Shown here piece by piece: positions 38,140 to 46,323 of a stretch of DNA of 64,000 nt. The stretch spans positions 24,396 through 88,395 of the forward strand of contig NZ_MUFC01000012.1 of the NCBI RefSeq assembly GCF_001995985.1. The letters are read 5' to 3'. Position numbers and translations under genes: made by a program. Under the pieces are notes generated by a model that was not told the DNA's origin, searched no databases, and saw nothing but the letters and a program-made list of their open reading frames with translations. This DNA comes from Salinivibrio sharmensis (lineage in GTDB: Bacteria; Pseudomonadota; Gammaproteobacteria; Enterobacterales; Vibrionaceae). Every line of letters starts with the position of its first letter. Position 1 is the first letter of the stretch.

Positions 38140-38361
38140 GTGACTATTCAGTACGCATCGAAGGGTATTGATAGGAGTGTCGTTAGAAGGGCTGAGAAAA
38201 AGCTAGCAATGGCAGAGCGAGACCCAAAAAGGATGATAAGAAAGCTACGCAAGCAAGGCTCAAAGGTCATTGAGGTGGGCATGAATTACAGGCTCATAGA
38301 CCACGGCAAGGGCTGGCGGCTTGTTACCCATAGCCAATATAATCGGGAGGTCTGGAAATGA
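38140..38361 (+). CDS. Small basic protein coupled to the integrase; candidate excisionase
   Basis: A 73-residue Lys/Arg-rich protein (RRAEKKLAMAERDPKRMIRK ... GKGWRLVTHSQYNREVWK). It has a GTG start at 38140 behind a very strong AAAGGAGG (38127-38134). Its stop overlaps the integrase ATG by 4 nt, so the two are made together. Size, charge and coupling are what one expects of a recombination directionality factor, but no Xis family motif is recognised. Confidence 0.6.
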   Translation: MTIQYASKGIDRSVVRRAEKKLAMAERDPKRMIRKLRKQGSKVIEVGMNYRLIDHGKGWRLVTHSQYNREVWK

Positions 38362-39437
38362 GCGAGGCGGCAAGCAAGCACAAGATCGTAGTTAGGAAGC
38401 GCGGCAACTCATACCAAGCTGATTTTAAGGTTGACGGCAAGCGTCGCCAGATAAGCAGGAAGACGGAAGAGGAAGCCAAGCAGGCAGCCTTAGAAGCGTT
38501 AGGCGTCAAGGAGAAAGCGCCAGAGAAGACGGGCATCACGCGCTATGAAAACGTAGAGCTGCTAATCAAACAAGGCACAAGCAAAAAGAATACGCTTGAG
38601 TATGCCTTTATCCGTGCCTGTAAGCGTAAGTGGAACGACGACCAGAAGGACAGCCAAAAGACACGCAGAATAGCTATGAGGCTGCTTGATTACTTTGGCT
38701 GGAAGACTCACCCGAAAGAAATCACATCGTTTGCGGTGGCTGAGTTCTGCGACGAGATGATAGACCAAGGAAAATCAGGCAGCACTATCAATAGGTATCT
38801 GAGTTGCCTTAGCGTGATAATGCGAAACGCTGCGGTGGTCGGTGTGATTGACTCATTGCCGTACATCGAGCGAGCCAAGGAAGGAAAGAGGCGCGACCGT
38901 TTCTTCACTGAGAAAGAGGAAGCGGCAATGATTGCTTTCATGGAGGACACAGGGCGCTCTGATTTTGCTGACTTCATCAAGTTGGGTATTGATACAGGGT
39001 GCCGCACAGGGGAGCTAATCGGTCTTTGCTGGGGCGACGTGGCAGATGATGGCCAAAGTATTCTATTGCGAGACACAAAGAACGGTGAGCAGCGTAGAGT
39101 TCCCCTCCTAAAGCGGTCTGCAAAGACACTGAGAAAGCGCAAGGCCACTACAGAGGCCACAGGGCAGCACGACAAGGTGTTTAGCACCATGACACATGAT
39201 AAGCTGTCTTGGCATTGGCGCATCATGCGCAGGGAGCCGGGCTTTGCAAACGATCCATGCTTTGTGCCTCACGTAATGCGTCACACATGCACAACAAGAA
39301 TGGCGTCGCGCAATATAACATCAGGCAAAATGATGGAATGGTTAGGCCACAAGTCGCCAGCAATGGTGAAGCGTTATACCCATATGAACATCACGCATCT
39401 TCAAGATATTCGCAAGCTGTTGGACACGAAAAAGTGA
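38358..39437 (+). CDS. int: Tyrosine integrase
   Basis: A 359-residue tyrosine recombinase of the phage integrase family. An N-terminal arm-binding-like domain (about 8-45), SAM-like core-binding domain (about 65-165) and catalytic domain follow. Catalytic residues: R216 (GCRTGEL), Lys of DTKNGEQRRVPL, H305/R308 (HVMRH), H331 (WLGHKS) and Y340 (VKRYTHM). It lies at the attR end, with repeated GTCACAA sites between gene and core. It would catalyse integration in the tRNA-Leu anticodon arm. Confidence 0.95.
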   Translation: MSEAASKHKIVVRKRGNSYQADFKVDGKRRQISRKTEEEAKQAALEALGVKEKAPEKTGITRYENVELLIKQGTSKKNTLEYAFIRACKRKWNDDQKDSQKTRRIAMRLLDYFGWKTHPKEITSFAVAEFCDEMIDQGKSGSTINRYLSCLSVIMRNAAVVGVIDSLPYIERAKEGKRRDRFFTEKEEAAMIAFMEDTGRSDFADFIKLGIDTGCRTGELIGLCWGDVADDGQSILLRDTKNGEQRRVPLLKRSAKTLRKRKATTEATGQHDKVFSTMTHDKLSWHWRIMRREPGFANDPCFVPHVMRHTCTTRMASRNITSGKMMEWLGHKSPAMVKRYTHMNITHLQDIRKLLDTKK

Positions 39438-39446
39438 TAGAACAAG

Positions 39447-39716
39447 ATGTATGAATACGAAAACCTAGAGGATAAAGAAAAACGACCCACAATTGCTAAA
39501 CTTGAAGCAGAGATTGAGCATTTAGAGGTGTCAACTCTGGTTGAGGTCGCAAGATTAATCCTATATGGTTTCTGTGTGGGTTCAGCATCGTTTGCCGCTT
39601 ACTTATTGTATTTCAAAGGGGGCACAATGTGTCATAAATATTTCCCATATCTCGCTGTTTTCATTGGGTTAGCTTTGGGAGCTTTGACCTCTTTATTGCT
39701 TTACTCATTGATGTAA
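39447..39716 (+). CDS. Small two-TM protein downstream of the integrase
   Basis: An 89-residue protein. An acidic/basic N-terminus (MYEYENLEDKEKRPTIAKLEAEIEHLE) with coiled-coil potential is followed by two hydrophobic helices (about 33-52 and 64-87). It starts 9 bp after the integrase stop and is followed by a terminator, so it closes the integrase operon. Not recognised. Confidence 0.65.
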   Translation: MYEYENLEDKEKRPTIAKLEAEIEHLEVSTLVEVARLILYGFCVGSASFAAYLLYFKGGTMCHKYFPYLAVFIGLALGALTSLLLYSLM

Positions 39717-39739
39717 AAGTTTAAAAAGAATGAACACTT

Positions 39740-39768
39740 AGGGAAGGCTTAGCGGTCTTCCCTTTTTT
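39740..39768 (+). terminator. Terminator at the right end of the element
   Basis: AGGGAAG (39740-39746) and CTTCCCT (39757-39763), then TTTTT. Confidence 0.85.
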
Positions 39769-39790
39769 GCGTCTATTGCCTGTCATACAT

Positions 39791-39842
39791 GTCACAAAGA
39801 GTGTCACAAAGAGTGTCACAACCGTCACAAAAGGTGTCACAA
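39791..39842 (+). repeat. Five GTCACAA repeats, likely integrase arm-type sites
   Basis: GTCACAA occurs at 39791, 39803, 39815, 39824 and 39836, mostly at 12-bp steps, about 100 bp from the attR core and right after the integrase operon. Such spaced repeats in the P' arm are typical of lambda-like integrases. GTCACA also appears inside the left end (31913-31919 inverted, 32062, 32096 inverted). Confidence 0.65.
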
Positions 39843-39940
39843 GCGCATTATAGTACAGACGGTGTGATATATAATTTATTTTAAGTTTTTGATTTGTAGA
39901 GGGTGTGGGTTGTCTATCTTTTCTTACGTGTGACAGCCGT

Positions 39941-39998
39941 GGATTTAAAATCCCTCGGCGTTCGCGCTGTGCCGGTTCAAGTCCGGCCCGGGGCACCA
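39941..39998 (+). pseudogene. attR core and 3' half of the split tRNA-Leu(UAA)
   Basis: The core GGATTTAAAATCCC (39941-39954) is followed by the variable arm, T-arm (GCCGG-TTCAAGT-CCGGC), acceptor 3' strand CCGGGGC, discriminator A and CCA. It completes the 5' half at 31801-31843. On this side the upstream sequence (ACAGCCGT) is element DNA, so no functional tRNA can be made here. Confidence 0.9.
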
Positions 39999-40298
39999 TA
40001 GCACTCTCATTACCCTATCTATTGCTTCCATTTTTTATTCGCGCTTCTTCAGTGTCTGTTTTAATATTTTGAAACCTTTCAATCCAATTCCCTTGTGCTA
40101 AACAGGGTTGAATTATGGCGAATTTGTATAGAAATTTGGGGTAAATGTGCTGATCTTCTAGATGCTATCCTTCCTTTTACTCAGTGATCTCGCCAAAGCA
40201 CCATATATTATGTCGTTTGTCATTATTCCGTCATGCTTGTCTAATTTGCTGACTAATATTGATGTGTTGGTTAGTAATGATAATAAAAAGGACGGCGT
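39999..40298. other. Intergenic region downstream of attR
   Basis: A 300-bp AT-rich stretch. No gene or tRNA seen; presumably holds the promoter of the chemoreceptor gene. Confidence 0.5.
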
Positions 40299-42248
40299 AT
40301 GCGTTGGCAAACTCTTTCGATCAGAAAGCGAATTTATATTGTTCTTTCGACTATCTTAGTGCTCAGCACTTTGATTGCGATGGTGCAACAAGCGATGTTG
40401 TCGGCAAACAAGCAGCTCGATGATCTCAAAAATATTATATTACCTAGTCAGCTGAGGGGGCTGGCGTTTGAAATTAGTAATGAGCTACAACCCGCGATCA
40501 CCGGTTCTAACTTTCTTGCCCATCACTCTGGACTGATTGATTGGGTGGATAATGGCGGCGATCTGACCAATCTCGCGCCAATTCATCAAGCGCTGTCGAA
40601 TGCGAAGACGCGTTTGGGTTCAGACAACGCATTTGCAACGATCGATAGTAGCCAAGGGAAGTATATTTTTACTTATGATGGCGAGCATCGCAGCGCCTCA
40701 ATGACCACCTATCCGTTCAAAGACTTTTACCCGAATTTTCTGAGTAAGAATCAGCCCTATGAGCTGAACATGAACAAAGATCCCAATGGCAATCAGTATG
40801 TGATTTTCATCAACTATCGCAGCGTGCCCGAAAACCCTGCGACGGGTCAGCCGTATGTAGTAGCGGGAGTAGGGTTTAATGTCAGTAGCTTAGTGAATCT
40901 GGTACAGGGGTTTCGCATTGGTGAGCAGGGAAGAGCCATGCTTGCCGCGCGCGACGGCAGCGTGCAGGTCGCACCGACAGACTCGGCACTGAATGCGGAC
41001 AATGCGAGCGCATTTCGTCAAGCGGTCACCAAGGGGACGGATAAACCGGTGATCAGCGAAGTGACCATCGGTGATGAAGCGTTTCTGCTGGGGTCTTATT
41101 GGCTCGCAGACTTGGACCGTTTCGTGGTGGTTGAAATCCCCAAAGCACAAATCACAGGGCCCATTCTGAATCAATTCATTCAGTCTTTATTAGTGACCTG
41201 AGTGTTTATTGCTATTGCACTCCTTGTCACTCATTGGGTGATCAGTAGTTTGACGCAACCGATAAAAAAGCTTTCCGCCGAGGTCGATGAAATTGCCAGT
41301 CGACTCGACTTGAGCCACCAGATAGCAGTGAACGATCAAGCGGAAGTTGGTAGATTGGCAAATAAAATCAATGGTTTGCTGGCGCGTATTCGAGATGCAT
41401 TGCAAGCGGTAAACCAGACGGTGGACGAGTCACAGTCTGCATTTGGTGTCCTCAAGCAGCAAGCTCATGAGGTGAATCAAGCCGGAATGGTGCAGCAACA
41501 GTCGCTACAAACGATCTCTGCCGCGAGCCAAGACATTACTGAAATCACCACCGACGTGACGGATTCGGCTAATCACGCCGGCGAGCTGTCTCAGGCCGGA
41601 AATGCGGCGCTTAAAGAAGCGTTAAATGGCATGCATACCAGCCTGCGGCATATTGAGCAACTGGGTGAAAACATGGCCTCGAGTCAGAGCAGTTTGGATG
41701 AGTTGAATCACCATATCGAGAATATTCTTCGTGTGCTTGAGGTGATCAGCACCATCTCGGAACAGACCAATTTACTCGCACTAAACGCGGCGATTGAGGC
41801 AGCGCGAGCGGGCGAACATGGTCGTGGTTTTGCGGTAGTTGCTGATGAAGTGCGCTCCTTGTCGCAGCGCACCGGTGAGTCGACCAGTGAGATCCAAGAA
41901 ATTATCAATCAGCTGCGCTCGGCATCAGATAATGTGACTGGGAAAATCAACCAAGTCAGTCAGGATAGCCAGCATAGCCTCGACACTCACCAACAAGCGG
42001 TAGAAAATATGCACACCTTGGATAGCCATTTGCAGCAACTGTTTGAACATAATGGGCGGATTGCCGAGGGGGCCAATACGCAAAGCGGCGCGGTGAATGA
42101 AATCAATCAGAGCATTGAAGAGCTCGCTCAGCAGGGCACCCGCACTCAAGAGGTGTTTGAGCAAAGTGAACAGGCGGTGAGTGGGTTTGATTTACGCATG
42201 AAAGAGCTCACCAAAAAAGTCAGCGCGTTTAAAGGGTTGAATGCGTAA
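40299..42248 (+). pseudogene. Methyl-accepting chemotaxis protein interrupted by an in-frame TGA
   Basis: The gene reads as one frame of 649 codons with a single TGA at 41199-41201. Before it: TM1 (about 10-33) and a dCache-like periplasmic domain. The stop falls inside TM2 (FIQSLLVT - stop - [14 protein letters not shown]). After it: HAMP, and the signalling domain with the tip [37 protein letters not shown] (Trp) to TGA would explain the break and fits a membrane helix. Either a recent nonsense mutation or a base error; the C-terminal part could initiate at GTG 41202 but would lack sensing. Confidence 0.85.
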
Positions 42249-42334
42249 TCGCCGCGCGTCCAAGGGCGCTGATAAGCGGTAATTGCGCTTTGTGTCTTTG
42301 CCGCGCTCCGGTAGGATAGCGTGAGGAGGGCGGC

Positions 42335-43213
42335 ATGAATCTAACCCAAATTGATGCGTTTTGTGCAGTCGCAGAGACCGGCTCAGTGTCTGAAGCTGCA
42401 CGTCAGCTGGATGTGAATCGTTCACGATTGAGTATGGCGATTAAAGCGCTAGAACAATCACTTAACGCCGACTTGTTTTATCGCACCGGTAACCGTCTAA
42501 CCCTATCGGAAATCGGCAAAGCTGTGTACAAAGATTTCGAGAGTATATCGGTCACGGCGGCACGTATTCGTCGTACGTGCGAGCAAGCGAACGCGGGCTT
42601 TAATGCCGAAGTGTGGATCGCGCGTGATGATGCGATCCCCGATCAACTTTGGCAGGACTGGGCGCACCAGCTAAACAAGCGCTTTACGGCGACGTCCTTC
42701 AACCTGGTGTTAGCGTCGAGCGGTGATCTGGCCAATTTGGTTGAAACGCAACAAGTCGATTTTGCCTTTGGAGTAGACTACGAGCGGATTGACGATCCGC
42801 GCATCAACTATCAACCGCTGGGTAAAATTCGCATGATGTCGGTGTGCAACAGTGAGCATCCATTGAGTCGATTGCGTCGAGTCAGTGATGATCAATTGCG
42901 TAATGCCATGCAAGCGGTAATGGTCTATCTCAATGAAAAAGACAATCCCGAGCTGCAACCTTTCTCACGCCGCTACATTGGCTTTTCGAGCTTTGAATAT
43001 ATGCTCAATACCATCTTACAAGAAGAAGCGTGGGGCGTGTTGCCTGAGCCGCTGATCCGGCAATACTTACGAGAACAGCGCTTAGCAGTGATCAAACATA
43101 CCTATGGTTTGACCCAAGAAGACTATTGTCTATTCACCGCCTCAGGGATGGCCGAGCATCCGGGAATCCAATGGCTGAGTGATAGCATTACCAACTATTT
43201 GTTTGATTTCTAA
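42335..43213 (+). CDS. LysR-family regulator
   Basis: A 292-residue LysR-type regulator. The N-terminal winged HTH is at about 1-62 (MNLTQIDAFCAVAETGSVSEAARQL), followed by a periplasmic-binding-protein-like effector domain. GAGGAGGG precedes the ATG. It is in tandem with a YeiH-type transporter gene 138 bp downstream, and a perfect dyad with LysR-type geometry lies between them, so it probably controls that transporter, as YeiE neighbours YeiH in E. coli. Confidence 0.9.
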   Translation: MNLTQIDAFCAVAETGSVSEAARQLDVNRSRLSMAIKALEQSLNADLFYRTGNRLTLSEIGKAVYKDFESISVTAARIRRTCEQANAGFNAEVWIARDDAIPDQLWQDWAHQLNKRFTATSFNLVLASSGDLANLVETQQVDFAFGVDYERIDDPRINYQPLGKIRMMSVCNSEHPLSRLRRVSDDQLRNAMQAVMVYLNEKDNPELQPFSRRYIGFSSFEYMLNTILQEEAWGVLPEPLIRQYLREQRLAVIKHTYGLTQEDYCLFTASGMAEHPGIQWLSDSITNYLFDF

Positions 43214-43254
43214 ATACGCGGCTCGATAAGTGGTTTTTCAATGGGTTGCCATAT

Positions 43255-43275
43255 AGGTTAAGCAAAACTTAACCT
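43255..43275. promoter_or_regulatory. Palindromic operator candidate between lysR and yeiH-like gene
   Basis: AGGTTAAG (43255-43262) and CTTAACCT (43268-43275) are perfect 8-bp arms around CAAAA, including the T-N11-A pattern of LysR sites. A partial second copy (AGGTT...TTTAAG) follows at once. Confidence 0.6.
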
Positions 43276-43351
43276 AGGTTAAAAAGTTTAAGATTTTCTG
43301 AACACCTACCGAGCGCTACAATGCCGTCACTGATTTTTACTGAGCATCATT

Positions 43352-44278
43352 ATGACCGCATACACGCGTTATCTTCCTTTTTCATTGGCTGTGTTAGCCT
43401 GTTTAACCCCTTGGGTAAGCTCGCCGATCGCTCTGGTGCTGGGCTTTTTGTTAACCTCCTTGGGCTGGGTACCAAGCGCAATCCCCCTCACCAAAATCAC
43501 CAAAAAGTTGCTGGCTTATTCGATTGTGGGTCTAGGGTTTGGTATCCCACTGCAAGAGGCGCTCGCCGTGACAGGCGATGGGATAGGGCTGATTATTGCC
43601 ACCATTGCAGGCACGCTGGTTTTTGGCACATTACTGGCCAAACTTATGGGACTGGATAAAAAGACCGGTCACCTGATTGCCTCAGGCACTGCGATTTGTG
43701 GCGGCAGTGCAATCGCAGCTGTCTCGCCCGCTATCAACGCGGATGATAAACAAATTGGTCTCGCGTTAGGCACGGTGTTTGTGTTGAATTCATTGGCGCT
43801 GTTTGTGTTTCCTATAGTAGGACATGCGCTGGGGCTAGATCAGCACACGTTTGGAACCTGGGCGGCGATCGCGATTCATGATACGTCATCGGTGGTGGGC
43901 GCGGCGTCCGCTTATGGTGAGCAAGCACTAACGACTGCGACTACCCTCAAACTTGCGCGCGCATTATGGATTGTGCCTGTGGCGTTTGTCAGTGCACTCA
44001 TGTTTCGCAGCCACGCTAAAAAAATCACGATTCCGTACTTTATCGTTTTCTATTGTCTGGCGATTGGTATCAGTGATGCCTTTGTCCAAGCGCAACCTAT
44101 CTATGAGGTGATTTTCGCCATTTCAAAGCAAGTATTAGTGGTGTGTTTATTCTTAATCGGCTGCAGTATTTCTGTTACCCAGCTACGCACGGCAGGCCCT
44201 AAGCCTTTACTGTTTGGTGTTGCGCTGTGGGTGATTATCTCCTGTACATCGCTTGCTTGGCTGCTGCTCGCTGCCTAG
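43352..44278 (+). CDS. YeiH/UPF0324-family membrane transporter
   Basis: A 308-residue membrane protein with about ten helices, of the UPF0324 (YeiH, putative sulfate exporter) family. Signature blocks are [28 protein letters not shown] and [12 protein letters not shown]. The transported compound is not certain; sulfonate or sulfate export has been proposed for relatives. ATG 43352. Confidence 0.88.
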   Translation: MTAYTRYLPFSLAVLACLTPWVSSPIALVLGFLLTSLGWVPSAIPLTKITKKLLAYSIVGLGFGIPLQEALAVTGDGIGLIIATIAGTLVFGTLLAKLMGLDKKTGHLIASGTAICGGSAIAAVSPAINADDKQIGLALGTVFVLNSLALFVFPIVGHALGLDQHTFGTWAAIAIHDTSSVVGAASAYGEQALTTATTLKLARALWIVPVAFVSALMFRSHAKKITIPYFIVFYCLAIGISDAFVQAQPIYEVIFAISKQVLVVCLFLIGCSISVTQLRTAGPKPLLFGVALWVIISCTSLAWLLLAA

Positions 44279-44298
44279 TCTCCATCGTTGCCTCAGGT

Positions 44299-44445
44299 TC
44301 ACTCATGCGGCGTGTCCTGAGGTAAACGTAATACCGCGACCAACAGAAACGCACTGAGTGCCGCACCAAACTGCCACCATCCTGTGCTGGTTATCGCGAG
44401 GAAAAGCTGCAAGCCAATTGCCGCGAGTAACACGCCTTTTCTCAT
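44299..44445 (-). CDS. Possible 48-residue membrane protein
   Basis: A short frame beginning MRKGVLLAAIGLQLFLAITS, with TGWWQFGAALSAFLLVAVLRL and a polar tail QDTPHE. The two hydrophobic helices and positive N-terminus look real, and ATG 44445 has AAGAAG close upstream. It lies in the otherwise empty 410-bp gap after the yeiH-like gene. The rest of the gap (44446-44715) is AT-rich and holds no other gene. Confidence 0.45.
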   Translation of the reverse strand: MRKGVLLAAIGLQLFLAITSTGWWQFGAALSAFLLVAVLRLPQDTPHE

Positions 44446-44715
44446 CTTCTTAGTCCATAAAGAATCTAAATTCAGATTTAGTATGCGTAAAAGTTATATA
44501 CAAGCAAAATGCGATTTAGCGCTATCTCATAACTAAAATTTGTTTAGAACACTCACTGTCAGAAATATTGACAGTTATTTTTGCTTGTAAGCTATTGAAA
44601 TAATATATATTTTATTGAGCTCTTTACAGAGTGATGAAAATGTCAGCAAGTTCGTGTTTGTAAAGCGGCGCCGTAGCACCAAGAATATGTGCGTGTTTTC
44701 TACTTTTGGTGTTTT

Positions 44716-45393
44716 ATGTCTCCTCAAAACGTGATCAATGAAAAGTCAGTATTAGTGTTTTCGGCCCTTCTCGCATTGGGGTTTGCCATCGCCGGCCTTG
44801 CCGTTGGATGGATTGCTGGCTCTTTAGTGATTATGTTCGACGGTATCTACTCGTTGATTAGTCTAGTGTTAACTTTGTTGTCACTGGGAGCGTCATGGTA
44901 TATCCACTCGCGTTACGCGCGGCCGATTACACGTGCGCTGCTGACACCGCTTGTTGTCGCCATCAAAGGCGCTGTGATTATGTTGTTGGTGAGTTATTCT
45001 CTTTATGAAGCGGTCTCCTCCTTGGTCGAAGGCGGACGTGCGGTTAACCCGTCATTGGCGGTGCTATTTGGTATTATCAACGTGGTGGGTTGTGGCTACG
45101 GATGGTGGATGATTGCACGTAAAAGCCAAGCAGGGCAAAGCCAGTTAGTAGAGGCGGAATCGCGCCAGTGGCAAATGGACACCTTATTAAGTCTGGCGGT
45201 CACCTTGGGCTTTCTAGGTGCTTGGTTAGTGGCGCATTCACCTTGGTCGGATTATGCGGTTTATGCAGATCCTATGATGATGGTGTTGATGTCGTTCTAC
45301 TTTATTAAAGTGCCATTTGTCATGGTGCGTAACGCGTTACAAGAGCTCGCGCCTGTTACTGTGAAGTGGTATCGCACCCGCTCAATGGCGTAA
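44716..45393 (+). CDS. Cation-efflux (CDF) family transporter
   Basis: A 225-residue membrane protein of the cation diffusion facilitator superfamily. The TM2 motif SLVIMFDGIYSLISL matches the metal-site helix (S-x-A-x-x-x-D-x-x-x-S/D). It keeps the first Asp, and ESRQWQMDTLLS and YADPMMM supply further acidic residues. It lacks the usual C-terminal cytoplasmic domain, so it is a short member. I chose ATG 44716; GTG 44689 is in frame but also lacks a clear RBS. Confidence 0.8.
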   Translation: MSPQNVINEKSVLVFSALLALGFAIAGLAVGWIAGSLVIMFDGIYSLISLVLTLLSLGASWYIHSRYARPITRALLTPLVVAIKGAVIMLLVSYSLYEAVSSLVEGGRAVNPSLAVLFGIINVVGCGYGWWMIARKSQAGQSQLVEAESRQWQMDTLLSLAVTLGFLGAWLVAHSPWSDYAVYADPMMMVLMSFYFIKVPFVMVRNALQELAPVTVKWYRTRSMA

Positions 45394-45460
45394 TCAGAAC
45401 ACGACGCAACACGGACCTAGCCAAGCAATCCTATATCCGTGCAGGGGTCGATAGATGCTG

Positions 45461-45485
45461 AGGCGGCGTTTAGCCGCCTTATTTA
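45461..45485 (+). terminator. Terminator after the CDF gene
   Basis: AGGCGGC (45461-45467) and GCCGCCT (45473-45479), 5-nt loop, then TATTTAT. Confidence 0.7.
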
Positions 45486-45669
45486 TATCACCTTATGCAC
45501 TATAACTTTTTTGATTGGATTTCATATCAACCTAGATACTGTGAGCGATTTCAACGTAGTGTGACAGTATACATTTTGTCCTTTATGCTCGTCTGTTGAG
45601 GTGTTGACAGCAGAACGTCGCGACGGCGCTTACACTGAAAAGTAACCATGGCGCTGTAGTAGAGAGAGA

Positions 45670-46116
45670 ATGTTGCATATAGAAAAAGCGGAGTTAAATG
45701 ATCTAGACGCTCTCATTGCGTTATTTGACCAGTACCAGCGTTGGCTTGCGATTCGTCCGCCGCTCAGCCAAACATGGGCGTTTGCTGAGCAACGGTTGCG
45801 CGAGCAAGACGCGTGTATACTGACCGCTTCTCGCCAATCCTCCATGGTGGGATTTGTCCACCTAACGCCTTTGTATTCATTGGCGAGGGCGCGTCGTGGC
45901 TTAATTATTAACGATTTGTACGTGCAGCCGGATTCACGGCGACGAGGTGTCGCGCGGGCGTTAATCTCTCACGCTCTCAAGGAGGTTCGTGCCCGCCAAG
46001 CCGCTTGCTTATTGCTACAAACCCATCAAAGCAATCATGCCGCTCATCATCTTATTGAATCTTTTGGCTTTATTTGCGACGTTAGCCAGTATTATTTTCT
46101 GGACGTGACCGATTAA
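45670..46116 (+). CDS. GNAT-family N-acetyltransferase
   Basis: A 148-residue acetyltransferase. The acetyl-CoA-binding motif A is DLYVQPDSRRRGVARALI (V-x-x-x-x-R-x-x-G-x-A), with an Ala replacing the more usual Gly. A final strand FGFICDVSQYYFLDV closes the fold. Substrate unknown. GAGAGAG precedes the ATG. Confidence 0.88.
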   Translation: MLHIEKAELNDLDALIALFDQYQRWLAIRPPLSQTWAFAEQRLREQDACILTASRQSSMVGFVHLTPLYSLARARRGLIINDLYVQPDSRRRGVARALISHALKEVRARQAACLLLQTHQSNHAAHHLIESFGFICDVSQYYFLDVTD

Positions 46117-46138
46117 CGGGTGACGAAAGGAGTAGCTA

Positions 46139-46270
46139 ATGGCGTACGATTTTGTGGTCGTTGGGGGCGGTATCGCCGGCGTGGCCACCGCTTGGCAGTT
46201 GCAACAGCGATATCCAAAAATGTCAGACTATCAGTGCGCCATCCAGCGATTAATCGGCGGAGTATTGTGA
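46139..46270 (+). pseudogene. 5' remnant of an L-2-hydroxyglutarate oxidase-like gene
   Basis: A strong AAAGGAG (46126-46132) and ATG 46139 start a frame whose first 27 residues (MAYDFVVVGGGIAGVATAWQ LQQRYPK) match the FAD-binding N-terminus of LhgO-type oxidases. Homology then ends and the frame stops after 43 residues at 46270. The rest of the gene is absent, so this is a deletion remnant still carrying its translation start. Confidence 0.7.
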
Positions 46271-46323
46271 CTGTCTCGTCCAGATGATTTAATGGTGGGA
46301 GGTGAAATATCAAGGATGACAAT

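Larger units (their letters stand above)
31844..39954 (+). mobile_element. 8.1-kb integrative element in tRNA-Leu(UAA), carrying a replacement tRNA-Leu
   Basis: Bounded by 14-bp direct repeats in the anticodon arm of a tRNA-Leu gene whose halves flank it. One core copy plus the element is 8111 bp. Cargo from left to right: intact tRNA-Leu(UAA) with terminator, small unknown gene, serine recombinase, long repeats, two-TM protein (minus), winged-helix protein (minus), broken small gene, low-complexity repeats, winged-helix regulator, small basic protein, tyrosine integrase, two-TM small protein. No capsid, tail, packaging or conjugation gene is seen. It is therefore a small autonomous-integration element, perhaps a satellite or integrated plasmid-like element. 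Confidence 0.88.

Noticed and set aside
39721..39999. 92-codon minus-strand frame starting MVPRAGLEPA
   Set aside because: Its start lies on the antisense of the tRNA 3' half; this is a well-known false protein produced by tRNA sequences.
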